Shown piece by piece: positions 7,325 to 17,053 of a stretch of 64,000 nt of DNA. Made by a program: the position numbers and the translations under genes. Numbering within the stretch: position 1 is the stretch's first letter; each line of letters begins with the position of its first letter. The notes below the pieces were generated by a model. The model did no database searches. It was not told the DNA's origin and was given only the letters and a program-made list of their open reading frames with translations. The stretch comes from Skermania sp. ID1734 (GTDB taxonomy: Bacteria > Actinomycetota > Actinomycetes > Mycobacteriales > Mycobacteriaceae), in assembly GCF_007489285.1 (NCBI RefSeq), contig NZ_VLIY01000005.1, forward strand, positions 196,905 through 260,904, in the 5' to 3' direction.

Positions 7325-9091
7325 ATGCAGAGATCAAGTCGGGGAACCCATTCAAGCGTTCTGGCGAGACGAACTTTGTTCCGCGGGTCGGTTGCTGCCG
7401 GCCTCGGCGGGCTCGCCGCGTCGGCATTTATGCAATCCGATCAAGTTGAGCCCGGTGGTCGCACTGAGGAAACATCGTCGGTTGCGCCTAATCTTCGCGA
7501 GGCGGCATATGCGGGGCCGTCGTATTTGCTAAACGTGCGCGATTATGGCGCGGCCGGTGACGGGGTTACCGATGACTCATCTGCATTCGCGCAAGTAGTC
7601 GCCGCCGCGTACGCAGCCCGAACGACAATGCCATTATCACTGGATCGAGACCAGGTCGGGTCGATCAACATTATTGTCCCGCCGGGAAACTATCTGGTGA
7701 AGTCGCCAACGGCGCTGATCAGCAGCACCATGTCGAGCAAGGTGCAGGGAGTCACCTTCACCGGATACGGCAACAGTATCTCGAATATCATCTTTCAACC
7801 GGCGACGGCCGGCGTGATGGCGCAGAACGACTTCTGGCTGAAGGTGAACTTCCAGTATCTGGGTTTCTACGCCGCCACCGCCGGGTGCACCTTCCTTCTG
7901 TCATCGACAACGCATTCCGCGCAGCGCTACATGTTTCAAAACTGTTACTTTCAAGGATTCAAATATGCATTGGACCTGCAAGGTACAGACAACAACAGCG
8001 AGTTCTTTTTCGAGAACTGTCACGCGCAGTGCATCGAAGCCGACGGCGCCTTCTTTCACGTGGGCGCGACGAACACCTCTGATCAATTCCTGAACTATTG
8101 GTTCTACGGTTGCACTCACTGGCTCAGCTCGGCCCCGTTCATCGACGTGGCCCAAGGCGGGCACTTCCATATCTTCGGCTTGGACGTCTCCGCGTGGGCC
8201 CACGACCTGACGTCGCCGCAATTTCTGTTCAACCTGCGCGGCTCCAACCATGCGTCGGGTGTGTGCAGTTTTCAAGCGGAAGGAGTCCGCGTTGAGGGCC
8301 AGAATTCCAACGCCGGTCTTCTCTACTCCGAATGGAACTACGGCAGTGTGTCATTCACGAACGCCGACTTCTCCTCGCAAGCGCCGTACTACACCTACAA
8401 CAATCTGATCAGCATTTCCTACCTGAACTCGGCTGGACCTTCCTATACCTTCTCGAATTGCGTTCTTGCGGGTGGAGTTCTGGTCGCGTTCGCGATAAAT
8501 GACTATGAATTCCAGCACGAAATTTTGTTCGACAGTTGTACCTGGCTTCAGAAACCGAGCCCTTCCGACGTGGTGCTGTACAACACGTCGCAGGCGGGAG
8601 GCAACATCCGGCAACTTCCGCCGGTGGAATTTCGCCGGTGTCGGGGAACGGTGAACACGAACGCCATCGACGCGGGAGGAGCGGCAGTATGGGATGCCCG
8701 CATCGGATACAACGGCGACCTCATCCAGACGCTCACCTACCGAGAGGTCAGTATCCGCGATCCTTATGGTGTTCCCGCTGGCTCATCAACTGTTTGCATT
8801 ATTCTGCCCGTCGGCGCGCTAATCACGTCCATCGAGACAATGTCACCGGCGGGCGCCGTCACATCCACCGCAGTGGGATGGGAGTGGATTATCGCCACCA
8901 CGGAATCCACGCCGACGACTGTCGGATCCGTCGCCGTACCGGGGCCAGCTAACGCTGGATGGCGAGTCGAGACGACACTCGCGACTCCCTTCCTATGCGA
9001 CACCAAACTCCGAGCAACACTGAAGATTACCGCCACAAATGTTGATCAAAACAATGGTGCTGCGCTCTTGCTAATCAAGGGGTTCTGGTGA
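7325..9091 (+). CDS. Tat-exported right-handed beta-helix protein (pectate-lyase-like)
   Basis: A 588-residue exported protein. The N-terminus carries a twin-arginine signal (ARRTLFRGSVAAGLGGLAASA, RR at residues 15-16). The mature part opens with VRDYGAAGDGVTDDSSAF, the signature of the Pectate_lyase_3/GH28-related beta-helix, and continues with repeating strands and 'ENCHAQ'/'FSNC' type turns to about residue 460, then a C-terminal beta domain of some 100 residues. The ATG at 7325 has AGGAG six bases upstream; an earlier frame start at 7241 would mask the signal peptide. Together with the gene at base 1 it suggests exported polymer-modifying, polymer-binding or tail-spike-like functions in the exopolysaccharide locus. 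Catalytic residues cannot be named from sequence alone. Confidence 0.82.
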   Translation: MQRSSRGTHSSVLARRTLFRGSVAAGLGGLAASAFMQSDQVEPGGRTEETSSVAPNLREAAYAGPSYLLNVRDYGAAGDGVTDDSSAFAQVVAAAYAARTTMPLSLDRDQVGSINIIVPPGNYLVKSPTALISSTMSSKVQGVTFTGYGNSISNIIFQPATAGVMAQNDFWLKVNFQYLGFYAATAGCTFLLSSTTHSAQRYMFQNCYFQGFKYALDLQGTDNNSEFFFENCHAQCIEADGAFFHVGATNTSDQFLNYWFYGCTHWLSSAPFIDVAQGGHFHIFGLDVSAWAHDLTSPQFLFNLRGSNHASGVCSFQAEGVRVEGQNSNAGLLYSEWNYGSVSFTNADFSSQAPYYTYNNLISISYLNSAGPSYTFSNCVLAGGVLVAFAINDYEFQHEILFDSCTWLQKPSPSDVVLYNTSQAGGNIRQLPPVEFRRCRGTVNTNAIDAGGAAVWDARIGYNGDLIQTLTYREVSIRDPYGVPAGSSTVCIILPVGALITSIETMSPAGAVTSTAVGWEWIIATTESTPTTVGSVAVPGPANAGWRVETTLATPFLCDTKLRATLKITATNVDQNNGAALLLIKGFW

Positions 9092-9257
9092 CATTCTCTC
9101 CGCCGGTTCATCTCGACCCCCAGGCCGGTAGACGGCTGCGCTGAGACGACCCAATTGGATTCCAATTCGATATCCGAATCGGCACAGCGTCAATAATTCG
9201 CGTTAACTTCTGGCAATCTAAGGATCTCTCGCACCACCGATAACCAGAAGGATTTCG

Positions 9258-10352
9258 ATGTCCTCACGGAGCGTTCGAACTGTCGCATTCTGCGCGGTAG
9301 TCATGATGTCCCTGACAATGACGGCGTTACTAACCAGGACTGCTTCCGCTCACGCAGGAGCGCTGCATTTCGCCAGCCAATCACTCCTTGCGCAGCCGGT
9401 CGGAGTAGCTACGGTCGAGACGCAGTTCCCCGGAGCGAACCTTGCCCAAGACATGGCGGCGATTGCGCAAACTGGGGGCAATGTTGTCAGAATTCCAGTC
9501 AAGTGGAACTTGGTTCAGGCGTGGCAAAAGAGCTATTTCGACTGGAGCGTGGTAGACACTGCAGTTCAGGCTGCGGTAAACAATCGACTACTGATCATCC
9601 TCAATCTCAACGGCCCTGCCCCGGGTTGGGCGTTGAAGCCGGGCGCCGACCCAAATGCGAACGGTAATGCACCTGCGAACCCCAGTGACTTCGGCGATTT
9701 CGCGCAAGCTGTAGCGTTGCGATACGCGAAGTACACGAGCATGTATGAGATCTGGAACGAGCCGAACCTGTCTCACTATCTCATTCCGCCAACACCGAGC
9801 GCATACTTGCCTCTGTTGCAGGCCGCGTATACATCGATCCGTAGTGTTGGAATTTGGAATGAGCCGATCATTACCGGAGGAACGTCCAGCTCGCGCGCGG
9901 AGACGCGGGATATCGACTTCATCACGGGCTTGTACGATCTTGGCGGCCAGCAATATTTCGATGGAATCGGCGTACATCCCTACACGTTCCCGTATCCGCT
10001 GACAGGCGACCCTCGATACGGCGATGGTGGCGGAGCGGCGGTGCTCCAGTTGGCGCGAAATCTCATGGTCGCAAGGGGCGACGGCGCGAAGAAGCTGTGG
10101 ATTACCGAGTACGGACAACCCACCGGCAACACCGACGTCTCGGTGACCGAAGAGCAACAAGCTCAGATTCTGGTGGACGCAATCAATACCTGCAACGGCG
10201 TGCCGTGGATCGGCGCCGTTCTTATATTCAACAGTCGCGACCTCGCCGTAGATTCGTCGGTGCCCGACGATAACTTCGGGCTCTATCACAACGACTACTC
10301 GCCTAAGCAAGCAGTCGCAGCTATTCGCGCGAAGCTGGCTTCTTTTGGCTGA
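9258..10352 (+). CDS. Secreted clan GH-A glycoside hydrolase (GH5/GH39-like)
   Basis: A 364-residue secreted (beta/alpha)8-barrel glycosidase. A Sec signal peptide (hydrophobic residues about 9-25, cleavage near TASAHA) precedes the barrel. EIWNEPN (E168) matches the acid/base Glu of clan GH-A, and WITEYGQPTG (E284) the nucleophile; NVVRIPVKWN and GVHPYTFP are further family motifs. Both catalytic residues are present, so it should be active. Neighbouring genes suggest it trims the exopolysaccharide or a cell-wall glycan. It stands 166 bp after the beta-helix gene on the same strand and may have its own promoter. The exact GH family and substrate are not decided by sequence inspection. Confidence 0.85.
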   Translation: MSSRSVRTVAFCAVVMMSLTMTALLTRTASAHAGALHFASQSLLAQPVGVATVETQFPGANLAQDMAAIAQTGGNVVRIPVKWNLVQAWQKSYFDWSVVDTAVQAAVNNRLLIILNLNGPAPGWALKPGADPNANGNAPANPSDFGDFAQAVALRYAKYTSMYEIWNEPNLSHYLIPPTPSAYLPLLQAAYTSIRSVGIWNEPIITGGTSSSRAETRDIDFITGLYDLGGQQYFDGIGVHPYTFPYPLTGDPRYGDGGGAAVLQLARNLMVARGDGAKKLWITEYGQPTGNTDVSVTEEQQAQILVDAINTCNGVPWIGAVLIFNSRDLAVDSSVPDDNFGLYHNDYSPKQAVAAIRAKLASFG

Positions 10353-10554
10353 CGCGAACACATGATCGATATTCTCTGAGGGCGAATCCACAGAACTACG
10401 TTTCGGCTACCTATCCTGAAACGACCGCGGTATTCTATTTTGGCGGATAGCAGTCCGACAGAGGTATTCGCCGGCGCCGCCTCGTAATGGGGCATGTCAA
10501 GAAATCGTGATCTGTTGGACTGGCGAACGGCGAGTTGAATCGGGGGGAGGGCTA

Positions 10555-11685
10555 GTGCGGCCAGACGAATCCGGTTCCGAAACCGACCGATCCGGGAACC
10601 ATACGCGCCGTACCGGGCTCCGTGGCCCTCGCGTTATCCGTTTCAAAAGTAGCGTCGATGCGCAGTTGCAAAGTTTGAACAAGTTGGACAACTGGCATGC
10701 CCTGCTGGGATGGTCAGCAGATGTCGCGATCATTGCGGTTGCCGTCGTCGCGGTGCACTATTTGGGCTGGTGGAGCTATCCGCTCGCCGTCATTGTCATT
10801 GGCACCCGACAGCGCGCGCTGCTGAATCTTCGACATTGGAGCGCGCACCGCATTGCCGCAAAGAATTCGACGCTCAACCTTGTCATCGGTACCGTGCTGT
10901 CGGCTTATCCGATTCTCGGTCGTCACTACGGATTCAAGCGCTCACATGTTGCCACGCACCATCCGAGATTGGGGGACGCGGATCTAGATCCGGACCTGCG
11001 AAGATTTATAGCCGACGGCGTCTACGATGGCGGCGATCGTAAGCAACTCACTAGGCGTCTGCTGATCCGACCGCTGTTGTGCCTCCCGATATGGGCGGAG
11101 CGCGTTCGAGGCTGGGGCCAGAAATACCGCAACCGAAAGGGCTCGGGCGAGGCCGTCACGTTGCCGGCTCCCGTCAACAGAAATTTATACTGGGAGCGGC
11201 GTATGCGGTTGGACCGCATGGCATTCTTGTGCTTCTGGTCAATCGTTGCCGGCACTCTCGTGCTCACTGGAAATTTCGAACAGTTTGTGTTGTTCTGGCT
11301 CGTCCCGTACGCGACTGCATTTCCGGTCATCGGATGGTTTATTGAACTCTCCGAGCACACCCCGATGATGATGACGACTAAGTCCGAGCTTCATATGACG
11401 CGAAATAAGCATTCGCGCGGCATCGAAAAGTTTCTCACCGGAATTCACGCCGATCAGTATCACCTCGATCATCACCTCGATCCGCGCACCCCGTACTGGA
11501 ACCTGCCAAAAGCCCATATCATTCGCCGACAGGATCCCAGCTACGCTGAAGTGGACGATACCTTTGGGGGCCTATTTACACGCGGGCCAAATGGTCAACC
11601 TGCCGCAATATCGCAAGTGATCGACGGGCTTGTCGAACTAGCCCCGGTACTTCCTGCACCTTCGCCTGGCGTTGCCGCAGGATAA
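10555..11685 (+). CDS. Membrane fatty-acid desaturase/hydroxylase family protein
   Basis: A 376-residue integral-membrane di-iron enzyme. The three His boxes are visible: RHWSAHR (HX3H), HVATHH (HX3HH) and HLDHH (HX2HH), with paired membrane segments between them (about residues 40-75 and 220-265 from this start). Such enzymes desaturate or hydroxylate acyl chains using O2. GTG at 10555 follows GGGGGGAGGG, an excellent ribosome site; a GTG at 10507 would add 16 residues. It converges on the flippase gene with 15 bp between stops, and GCTCGCGAGC at the junction is too short to be a sure terminator. Its place in the polysaccharide locus suggests it modifies a lipid or acyl substituent, which is inference. 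Confidence 0.85.
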   Translation: MRPDESGSETDRSGNHTRRTGLRGPRVIRFKSSVDAQLQSLNKLDNWHALLGWSADVAIIAVAVVAVHYLGWWSYPLAVIVIGTRQRALLNLRHWSAHRIAAKNSTLNLVIGTVLSAYPILGRHYGFKRSHVATHHPRLGDADLDPDLRRFIADGVYDGGDRKQLTRRLLIRPLLCLPIWAERVRGWGQKYRNRKGSGEAVTLPAPVNRNLYWERRMRLDRMAFLCFWSIVAGTLVLTGNFEQFVLFWLVPYATAFPVIGWFIELSEHTPMMMTTKSELHMTRNKHSRGIEKFLTGIHADQYHLDHHLDPRTPYWNLPKAHIIRRQDPSYAEVDDTFGGLFTRGPNGQPAAISQVIDGLVELAPVLPAPSPGVAAG

Positions 11686-11700
11686 TTCGCGGCTCGCGAG

Positions 11701-12936
11701 CTAGCGTCCCCGGTGTCGACCGGACCCTGGCCGGATGCGGTAGATGACGGCGATCGACATGGACAGTGAGCTTATTGCCAGGCCGACTGCAACGCCGACA
11801 GCCTCCCTGGAAAGGAATGCGATCGCCGAGCAGAGGGTGATCGATGTGATGCAGTACGCGAGTCGCGCGCCCAGCAGTTCACTGCTCTTTCCTTGAGACT
11901 TGAGGAAACTGGCGACGACGAGAAGCCACGCGGCTCCCACGTATTCGATAGCGATAATCGGCATCACATTGCGCGCCGCATCCCACGAGTCGCCGAGGAC
12001 CAAGCTGCCGATCGATGGTGGCGCCAGCCAAAGAGCCAATCCAAAAACCAGCAGCGTGACCGACGCCAGTACGCCGATATTGCACAGTTTGCGCCACACC
12101 TGTTCTGGAGACAGTCCCGCGCGGACCGATTCCGGAACGATGACAAGTGGCAGCGCGCTCATCAGAATCGCGAATGGCGCAAGCACCGTAGAGGATCCGC
12201 GGAGCGCGGCGGCCGCTGACATGCCAATCGCTGCGGTCGCGATCGAAACCACGATGATCACGTTGACTTGTTCCAGGCCCGCTTCGATCCCGTACCGTAA
12301 CCGGTGCAGGTACTCCTCTTTCCACCATGCGAACAGGCCGTTGACCCGGGGCTTCGTATGGAACGCGAATGCGAGACCGATAGCGCAGACTGCAGCCAAC
12401 AATGCCCACACAAGGACAGCGGTAGCCGGCCCAAACAAATGCTTCGACTGCCAGGTGACCAGGAGCATCACGAAGCTGCCAACCGTCCAAACGGTGTCCC
12501 AGGTGAGCGCGAGGTGCGGCCGCGCAGCGGTAATCACCGAATAGCGCAGCGCGTCAGTGGCGAGGATGAACGGGATCGCCACGGCGAAGGCGTATCCAAT
12601 CGTTGCCTCGCCGAGAAGGATGCCGGTCGCCACCGCGCCCCCTGAAACGATCAGGCCGAACAGCAGCGCGGAACTGAGCGCGCGGCTAGCCGCGGAGCGG
12701 ATCTCATCGTCGGTGTCGCCCGCCATGAGCATTAGCGGAGTTCCGAGCGAACCCCGCGCACAGCCCATCGCCGCCGCTGAAATCGCGAAAAGCAAACTCG
12801 CGGCGCCGAACTCGTTGACCGTCGCGACGCGCGCAACGGCAAGAACGATCAAGCCGTTACTTGCGCTCGACATGACCTGGTCGAGGGTGCTTGTCAGCGC
12901 TGTACTGCGAGAGGTCCGGGTGGTGGTCACGCGCAC
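11701..12936 (-). CDS. Wzx-like polysaccharide flippase
   Basis: A 411-residue multispanning membrane protein of the MATE/polysaccharide-transport superfamily, with about 12 hydrophobic helices, starting near residue 20 after a short cytosolic tail and ending with RIRPGSGRHRGR. Flippases of this type turn lipid-linked repeat units from the inner to the outer face of the cytoplasmic membrane. It is the last gene of the minus-strand series and its start overlaps the stop of the upstream glycosyltransferase by 10 bp, indicating co-translation. The fold assignment rests on hydrophobicity and position in the cluster rather than on a strict motif. Confidence 0.82.
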   Translation of the reverse strand: MRVTTTRTSRSTALTSTLDQVMSSASNGLIVLAVARVATVNEFGAASLLFAISAAAMGCARGSLGTPLMLMAGDTDDEIRSAASRALSSALLFGLIVSGGAVATGILLGEATIGYAFAVAIPFILATDALRYSVITAARPHLALTWDTVWTVGSFVMLLVTWQSKHLFGPATAVLVWALLAAVCAIGLAFAFHTKPRVNGLFAWWKEEYLHRLRYGIEAGLEQVNVIIVVSIATAAIGMSAAAALRGSSTVLAPFAILMSALPLVIVPESVRAGLSPEQVWRKLCNIGVLASVTLLVFGLALWLAPPSIGSLVLGDSWDAARNVMPIIAIEYVGAAWLLVVASFLKSQGKSSELLGARLAYCITSITLCSAIAFLSREAVGVAVGLAISSLSMSIAVIYRIRPGSGRHRGR

Positions 12937-14054
12937 CGCCCCACGATGTCGAGATAGGTCTCTTCCAGACGGGCCGAGATTCCATTCATCGTCATCGTCT
13001 CGCGGACGACGCGCTGGCCGGATAACCCTGCGTTGCCTGCGTCGACCGGATTGTCCAGCAAGTCGGCAACCGCGTTGATGAGGCTGTCGGTGTCGTGCCC
13101 GACGACCCGTCCGCTCCCAGTCTGGCGGATCACCGGCGCAAGTCCGCAGCTTTCCGTGACAACGACGGGACGTGCAACCGACATCGCTTCAAGCACGGAC
13201 ATGCCCGACGGCTCATCAACCGATGGAAGGACATAGATGGTTGCGCGGGCCAGGCGCTCTACCGCGCGTTCGGGAGATATTGGGCCCTCCCACCGGATGC
13301 GCCCCCCGAATGCAGATTCATTGATGAGTGCTGTTACCTCCGCCCCTGAACCTTCATCGGGTCCGACCAACGCAAACCGCGCGTCGAACCCGCGCCGCAG
13401 CAGCTCAATAGCCATTTCGACGAACACTTCGGGGCGTTTTCGGGGATGCAGCCGTGCAAGGAACAGAACCTCCGGGGGTCCATGAGGGATCTGCGGAGGC
13501 GAAGGATAGGCGGGAACACCGTTGGGCAGCAGAGTCACACGCAGCGGGCCGCCAACAACGTTGCGCAGGTCCTCGGCTTCATGTTCTGTCAGGGCGAAAA
13601 CAGCGCTCGCTGCGGCCAACGTCGGTTTGGTCCACCACCGGTCGAGCGGTCGTGCGAGGAGTTTGTCGGTGGCGTCGATCATCCCGTGTGGTTGGAGCAC
13701 CACGGGTACACCACGGCGCTGCGCTAGTCGTGCCGCCGGCAGCGTCACCAAGTCTCGAGCAATGTGAACATGAAGCAGGTCGTAGTCAGTCGCCGCTCGA
13801 TTCAGCCAGCGAATCATGCCCTGGCCATATCGACCCGCGAACCCGGTGCCGGGGATGAGTGTTTTGTGGCGGAACAGACGCACCGGGACTGCGTCTATTG
13901 CCTGCGGCAGCGGTTGGTAGCCGGATGCCGCTGCAGCAACGGTGATCTCGTGACCACGGTCGCGTAGCGCATTTGCCTGGTTGAACGCGACCCGTAGCGG
14001 CCCGCCATAGGCGCAGTCAGGCGAGGCGAGCGTGACAACGTGTAGGACCCGCAT
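12927..14054 (-). CDS. GT4-family glycosyltransferase
   Basis: A 375-residue GT-B fold retaining glycosyltransferase. The N-terminal domain has the acceptor-side motif YGGPLRVAFNQANAL and the C-terminal domain the donor-binding segment VDEPSGMSVLEAMSVARPVV, with the EX7E pair typical of GT4. It should add a sugar from an NDP-sugar to the lipid-linked repeat unit on the cytosolic side. Its start codon sits at 14054, the last base of the upstream acetyltransferase stop, and its 3' end overlaps the flippase start, so these genes are translated as a unit. Confidence 0.88.
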   Translation of the reverse strand: MRVLHVVTLASPDCAYGGPLRVAFNQANALRDRGHEITVAAAASGYQPLPQAIDAVPVRLFRHKTLIPGTGFAGRYGQGMIRWLNRAATDYDLLHVHIARDLVTLPAARLAQRRGVPVVLQPHGMIDATDKLLARPLDRWWTKPTLAAASAVFALTEHEAEDLRNVVGGPLRVTLLPNGVPAYPSPPQIPHGPPEVLFLARLHPRKRPEVFVEMAIELLRRGFDARFALVGPDEGSGAEVTALINESAFGGRIRWEGPISPERAVERLARATIYVLPSVDEPSGMSVLEAMSVARPVVVTESCGLAPVIRQTGSGRVVGHDTDSLINAVADLLDNPVDAGNAGLSGQRVVRETMTMNGISARLEETYLDIVGRCA

Positions 14055-14596
14055 CAGCGGCCACCAACAACGGCTCGTGGTGCCACCATGAGCGTGTCTG
14101 AGGGCACGTCGTCAGTTATTAGCGCCGTCGCGCCGATAACCGATCGGTCCCCGACCTTCACGCCACGCAAGAGCGTGGCGCGGGTGGCGATCCAGACGCC
14201 ATCGCCGATAGTTATTGGCGCGTTGTCGAATTCGAATGTCGGCGAGTGGCGGTCGTGGCTTCCCGTGCACAGCAGGACCGACTGCGAGATGCATACGTTG
14301 TCGCCCACAGTGACTGGTTCGAGATTGAGGATCCAGGTGTCCTCACCGATCCAGCTATCTTGTCCGACAACCAGTTTCCACGGCCAGTGAATCCTGACTC
14401 GATGTCGAATAAGTGTGCCGCGGCCGATCGATGCGCCGAATGCTTCAAGGATCCACAAGCGAAGCCGCAACGGGCACCACCATCGCGTAACGACAGCACC
14501 GGACACGACGAGCCACAGGATCTGCACGACGACGCCGCGCCCCTTGTCGTATCCGCGGCCGGTGAATCCGGCCAGGGACCGGTTGACATGAGTCAT
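14054..14596 (-). CDS. WcaF-like O-acetyltransferase (left-handed beta-helix)
   Basis: A 180-residue hexapeptide-repeat acyltransferase resembling WcaF/colanic-acid acetyltransferases. A short N-terminal hydrophobic segment (VVQILWLVVSGAVV) precedes left-handed beta-helix turns such as VGQDSWIGEDTWILN and IGDGVWIATRATLL; the likely catalytic His is in TGSHDRHSP. It should transfer acetyl from acetyl-CoA to a sugar hydroxyl. I chose ATG 14596; the frame is open to 14794, but that part overlaps gmd and is Cys/Pro/Ser-rich, so not coding. It lies between gmd (stop 14631) and the GT4 gene, both on the same strand. Confidence 0.88.
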   Translation of the reverse strand: MTHVNRSLAGFTGRGYDKGRGVVVQILWLVVSGAVVTRWWCPLRLRLWILEAFGASIGRGTLIRHRVRIHWPWKLVVGQDSWIGEDTWILNLEPVTVGDNVCISQSVLLCTGSHDRHSPTFEFDNAPITIGDGVWIATRATLLRGVKVGDRSVIGATALITDDVPSDTLMVAPRAVVGGR

Positions 14597-14630
14597 TGGC
14601 GAACCACACTGCCCAGCGAGACAACAGCAT

Positions 14631-15671
14631 TCATCGGTGACACAGCTGCGCCCGATCGCCGAACAGAGGGGTGTCGATCCATGGTCGTCCCGCGTGTGCC
14701 AGGGCCTCGACGTCGGCGTCGACCATGATCGCGGACAGCTCCCTGGCATGCACCCTGGGCTTCCAGCCGAGGTTCGCTTCGGCCTTGCTGGCATCGCCGA
14801 TCAGAGCGTCGACCTCTGTGGGTCGCAGGTACCGGTCATCGAAGCGCACGTAGCGTTCCCAATCAAGCCCCACCCGCTCGAAGGCGCTGGCAAGAAAGTC
14901 TCGCACCGAGTACTCGGTGCCTGTTGCGAGCACATAGTCGTCCGGTTGGTCGACTTGCAGCATGCGCCACATTCCTTCGACGTATTCCGGGGCGTATCCC
15001 CAGTCTCGGATCGCGTCGATGTTGCCTAGGTATAGGTGGGATTGCAGACCGGCGTTGATGCGCGCGACGGCGCGAGTAATTTTGCGGGTAACGAACGTTT
15101 CGCCCCGGCGGGGAGACTCATGATTGAACAAGATGCCGTTGACGGCAAAGATGTCGTAGGCCTCGCGGTAGTTCCGGGTTGCCCAGTAGGAATAGACCTT
15201 CGCCACCCCATACGGGGAGCGGGGATAGAACGGGGTGCTTTCGTTTTGCGGGGGCGGATTGGACCCGAACATTTCCGAACTCGACGCTTGATAGAAGCGG
15301 CATCGAAGTCCCGACAGCCGGATTGCTTCGAGCAGTCGGATCGATCCCAGCCCGGTCGTATCCCCGGTGTATTCGGGTTCATCGAAACTTACGCGCACGT
15401 GTGATTGCGCCGCGAGGTTATAAACCTCGTCCGGTTCGATGGAAGTCAGCAGTGTAGTGAGGCGACCGCTGTCTGTCAGATCTCCGTAGTGCAAGAACAG
15501 ATGGGCGTTGGATTCATGTGGGTCGGCGTAGAGGTGGTCAATACGCGCCGTGTTGAACGACGAGGCGCGCCGGACGATGCCGTGAACCTCGTAACCCTTG
15601 TCGAGCAGAAGCTCGGCCAGATAGGAACCGTCCTGCCCAGTGATTCCCGTGATCAATGCGCGTTTGGTCAC
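14631..15671 (-). CDS. gmd: GDP-mannose 4,6-dehydratase
   Basis: A 346-residue extended short-chain dehydrogenase that converts GDP-D-mannose to GDP-4-keto-6-deoxy-D-mannose with bound NADP. Visible motifs are [13 protein letters not shown] (cofactor), [14 protein letters not shown] (YX3K catalytic pair) and [16 protein letters not shown], all classic for Gmd. No GDP-fucose synthase or Rmd reductase is in the window, so the final deoxyhexose (fucose, rhamnose or talose) cannot be named. The start ATG overlaps the stop of the upstream glycosyltransferase by 4 bp (15668-15671). Length is typical. Confidence 0.96.
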   Translation of the reverse strand: MTKRALITGITGQDGSYLAELLLDKGYEVHGIVRRASSFNTARIDHLYADPHESNAHLFLHYGDLTDSGRLTTLLTSIEPDEVYNLAAQSHVRVSFDEPEYTGDTTGLGSIRLLEAIRLSGLRCRFYQASSSEMFGSNPPPQNESTPFYPRSPYGVAKVYSYWATRNYREAYDIFAVNGILFNHESPRRGETFVTRKITRAVARINAGLQSHLYLGNIDAIRDWGYAPEYVEGMWRMLQVDQPDDYVLATGTEYSVRDFLASAFERVGLDWERYVRFDDRYLRPTEVDALIGDASKAEANLGWKPRVHARELSAIMVDADVEALAHAGRPWIDTPLFGDRAQLCHR

Positions 15672-17053
15672 TGATGGAAGGTTCCTTTCGATGCTTGGGC
15701 GGCCGAATTGCGTTGGAAGGTGAGCCGCGTCAGTAAGGTCTCAAAGCGGTCGATGGCATGGTTCGCAGACAGGACCGTGGCGCTGTACTGTCGCCCGGCA
15801 CGAGCGAGCGTGTCGCGGAGCGCTCCATTGGCGGCCAGTCGTGTGAGGGTGTCGAGTAACGCGCGTGGATCGTCGGGCGGTACGACCATCCCGGCGCCGG
15901 TTGCAGCAAGTTCATAGGCAGTCGTGCTGCATGCCTCAGTTGCGGCGACGACGGGGTTTCCGGTGGTGAAGTAGGAAGTCAGCTTGCTCGGCATCGACAT
16001 GGCGCCCACCCCGGGCCTGTCATTGACAAGCAGAATGTCGGCTGCCGCCATGGCGGAGCGGAAGTCATCGGTTGGGAGCGGACGGATGAACTGCAGCGTC
16101 GGTATACCGGCGCCAAGTTGCTCCAGGTGCGAGCGTTGATTGCCGTCCCCCAGCAGAACGAAACGAACGTTGGCATGGCTTGCTGCCGCCAACTGGGCGG
16201 TAGCAACAACGTTTTCCAAACCTTGCTTTACGCCCATATTGCCGGCATGAAGGACGATCAATTCGTCGTTCCGCCATCCGAAACGGGATCGGGTGGCGTT
16301 GCGGTCGGAGAGTTCCGTCGGCCGCAGGTGCGTCCAGTTCCGGATCACCTCCACTGCGTCGGCGCGGACTCCCAAATTGTTGACAATGTGGCTCTTGAAC
16401 GAATCATGGATTGCGACGACTGCGTCGGAGTTTCGAAGGATTTGCCCCTCCAGCGCACCTGTTAGGCGAGCCGGGCGCCCGGACAGAAAGCCGGTTTCGA
16501 CCACGCCGAGGCTGTACAGATCTTGGACCCAGGTCACCACAGGGGCATGCCGACGGCGGTATTTGGTGCGGCCCACACAAAGCCCGGTAGGCAACAAGCC
16601 CGGCACCGGGCACACCAGAACGTCGTGGCTGGGCCACCGTGTGACGGCGACGCGGCCGCCGAAGCTAGCCTCCATGCGGATGCGTCCGCGTCCGGTCGGT
16701 GGGGTCGGGATATGGTGGCGCAATCGCGATACAGGTACCGAGTCGATGAATTCTCGACGGTGGACTTCCCGGTCCTCATAACCGGGCGCGAGCCGCCATT
16801 GGGGGTAATGGGGAAGGCCGGTCAACACGCGAACCTGATGGCCACGATCGCTCAATCCGGTAGCTAGCCCTGCGGTGTATGGCGCATTCCCGGTGATTTC
16901 CGGGGCGTAATTCAGCGCCACGATCAGAACCCGAAGCCGCCTTCTTGGATTTCCGTGGGCTGTATGCGCCTGCGACCCTAGCTCGCTGCTCGCCAACTCT
17001 GCTTCACGCGTTCGTGTCATCGAGATTTTTGCCCCGGCCGAATCTAGATCCAT
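15668..17053 (-). CDS. WcaI/WbuB-like GT4 glycosyltransferase
   Basis: A 461-residue GT4 glycosyltransferase of the WcaI/WbuB type. It has [21 protein letters not shown] at about residue 40, [15 protein letters not shown] at the start of the donor domain, and [18 protein letters not shown] with the donor-site acidic/SKL pattern near the C-terminus. WcaI-like enzymes usually act beside gmd in fucose-containing polymers, which agrees with the 4-bp overlap with gmd downstream. The first 35 residues are extra and low in conservation signs; an ATG at 17020 is an alternative start. A 325-bp spacer upstream contains a 14-bp palindrome and probably a promoter. Confidence 0.88.
   Translation of the reverse strand: MDLDSAGAKISMTRTREAELASSELGSQAHTAHGNPRRRLRVLIVALNYAPEITGNAPYTAGLATGLSDRGHQVRVLTGLPHYPQWRLAPGYEDREVHRREFIDSVPVSRLRHHIPTPPTGRGRIRMEASFGGRVAVTRWPSHDVLVCPVPGLLPTGLCVGRTKYRRRHAPVVTWVQDLYSLGVVETGFLSGRPARLTGALEGQILRNSDAVVAIHDSFKSHIVNNLGVRADAVEVIRNWTHLRPTELSDRNATRSRFGWRNDELIVLHAGNMGVKQGLENVVATAQLAAASHANVRFVLLGDGNQRSHLEQLGAGIPTLQFIRPLPTDDFRSAMAAADILLVNDRPGVGAMSMPSKLTSYFTTGNPVVAATEACSTTAYELAATGAGMVVPPDDPRALLDTLTRLAANGALRDTLARAGRQYSATVLSANHAIDRFETLLTRLTFQRNSAAQASKGTFHQ

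Noticed and set aside
6730-7326. 198-codon minus-strand open frame between the ATP-grasp and beta-helix genes
   Set aside because: No recognised domain, Arg/Cys-rich ends, no ribosome site, and both ends coincide with flanking genes; kept only as a note on the spacer.
11686-11702. GCTCGCGAGC at the desaturase/flippase junction as terminator
   Set aside because: Only a 10-base palindrome without loop or T tract.
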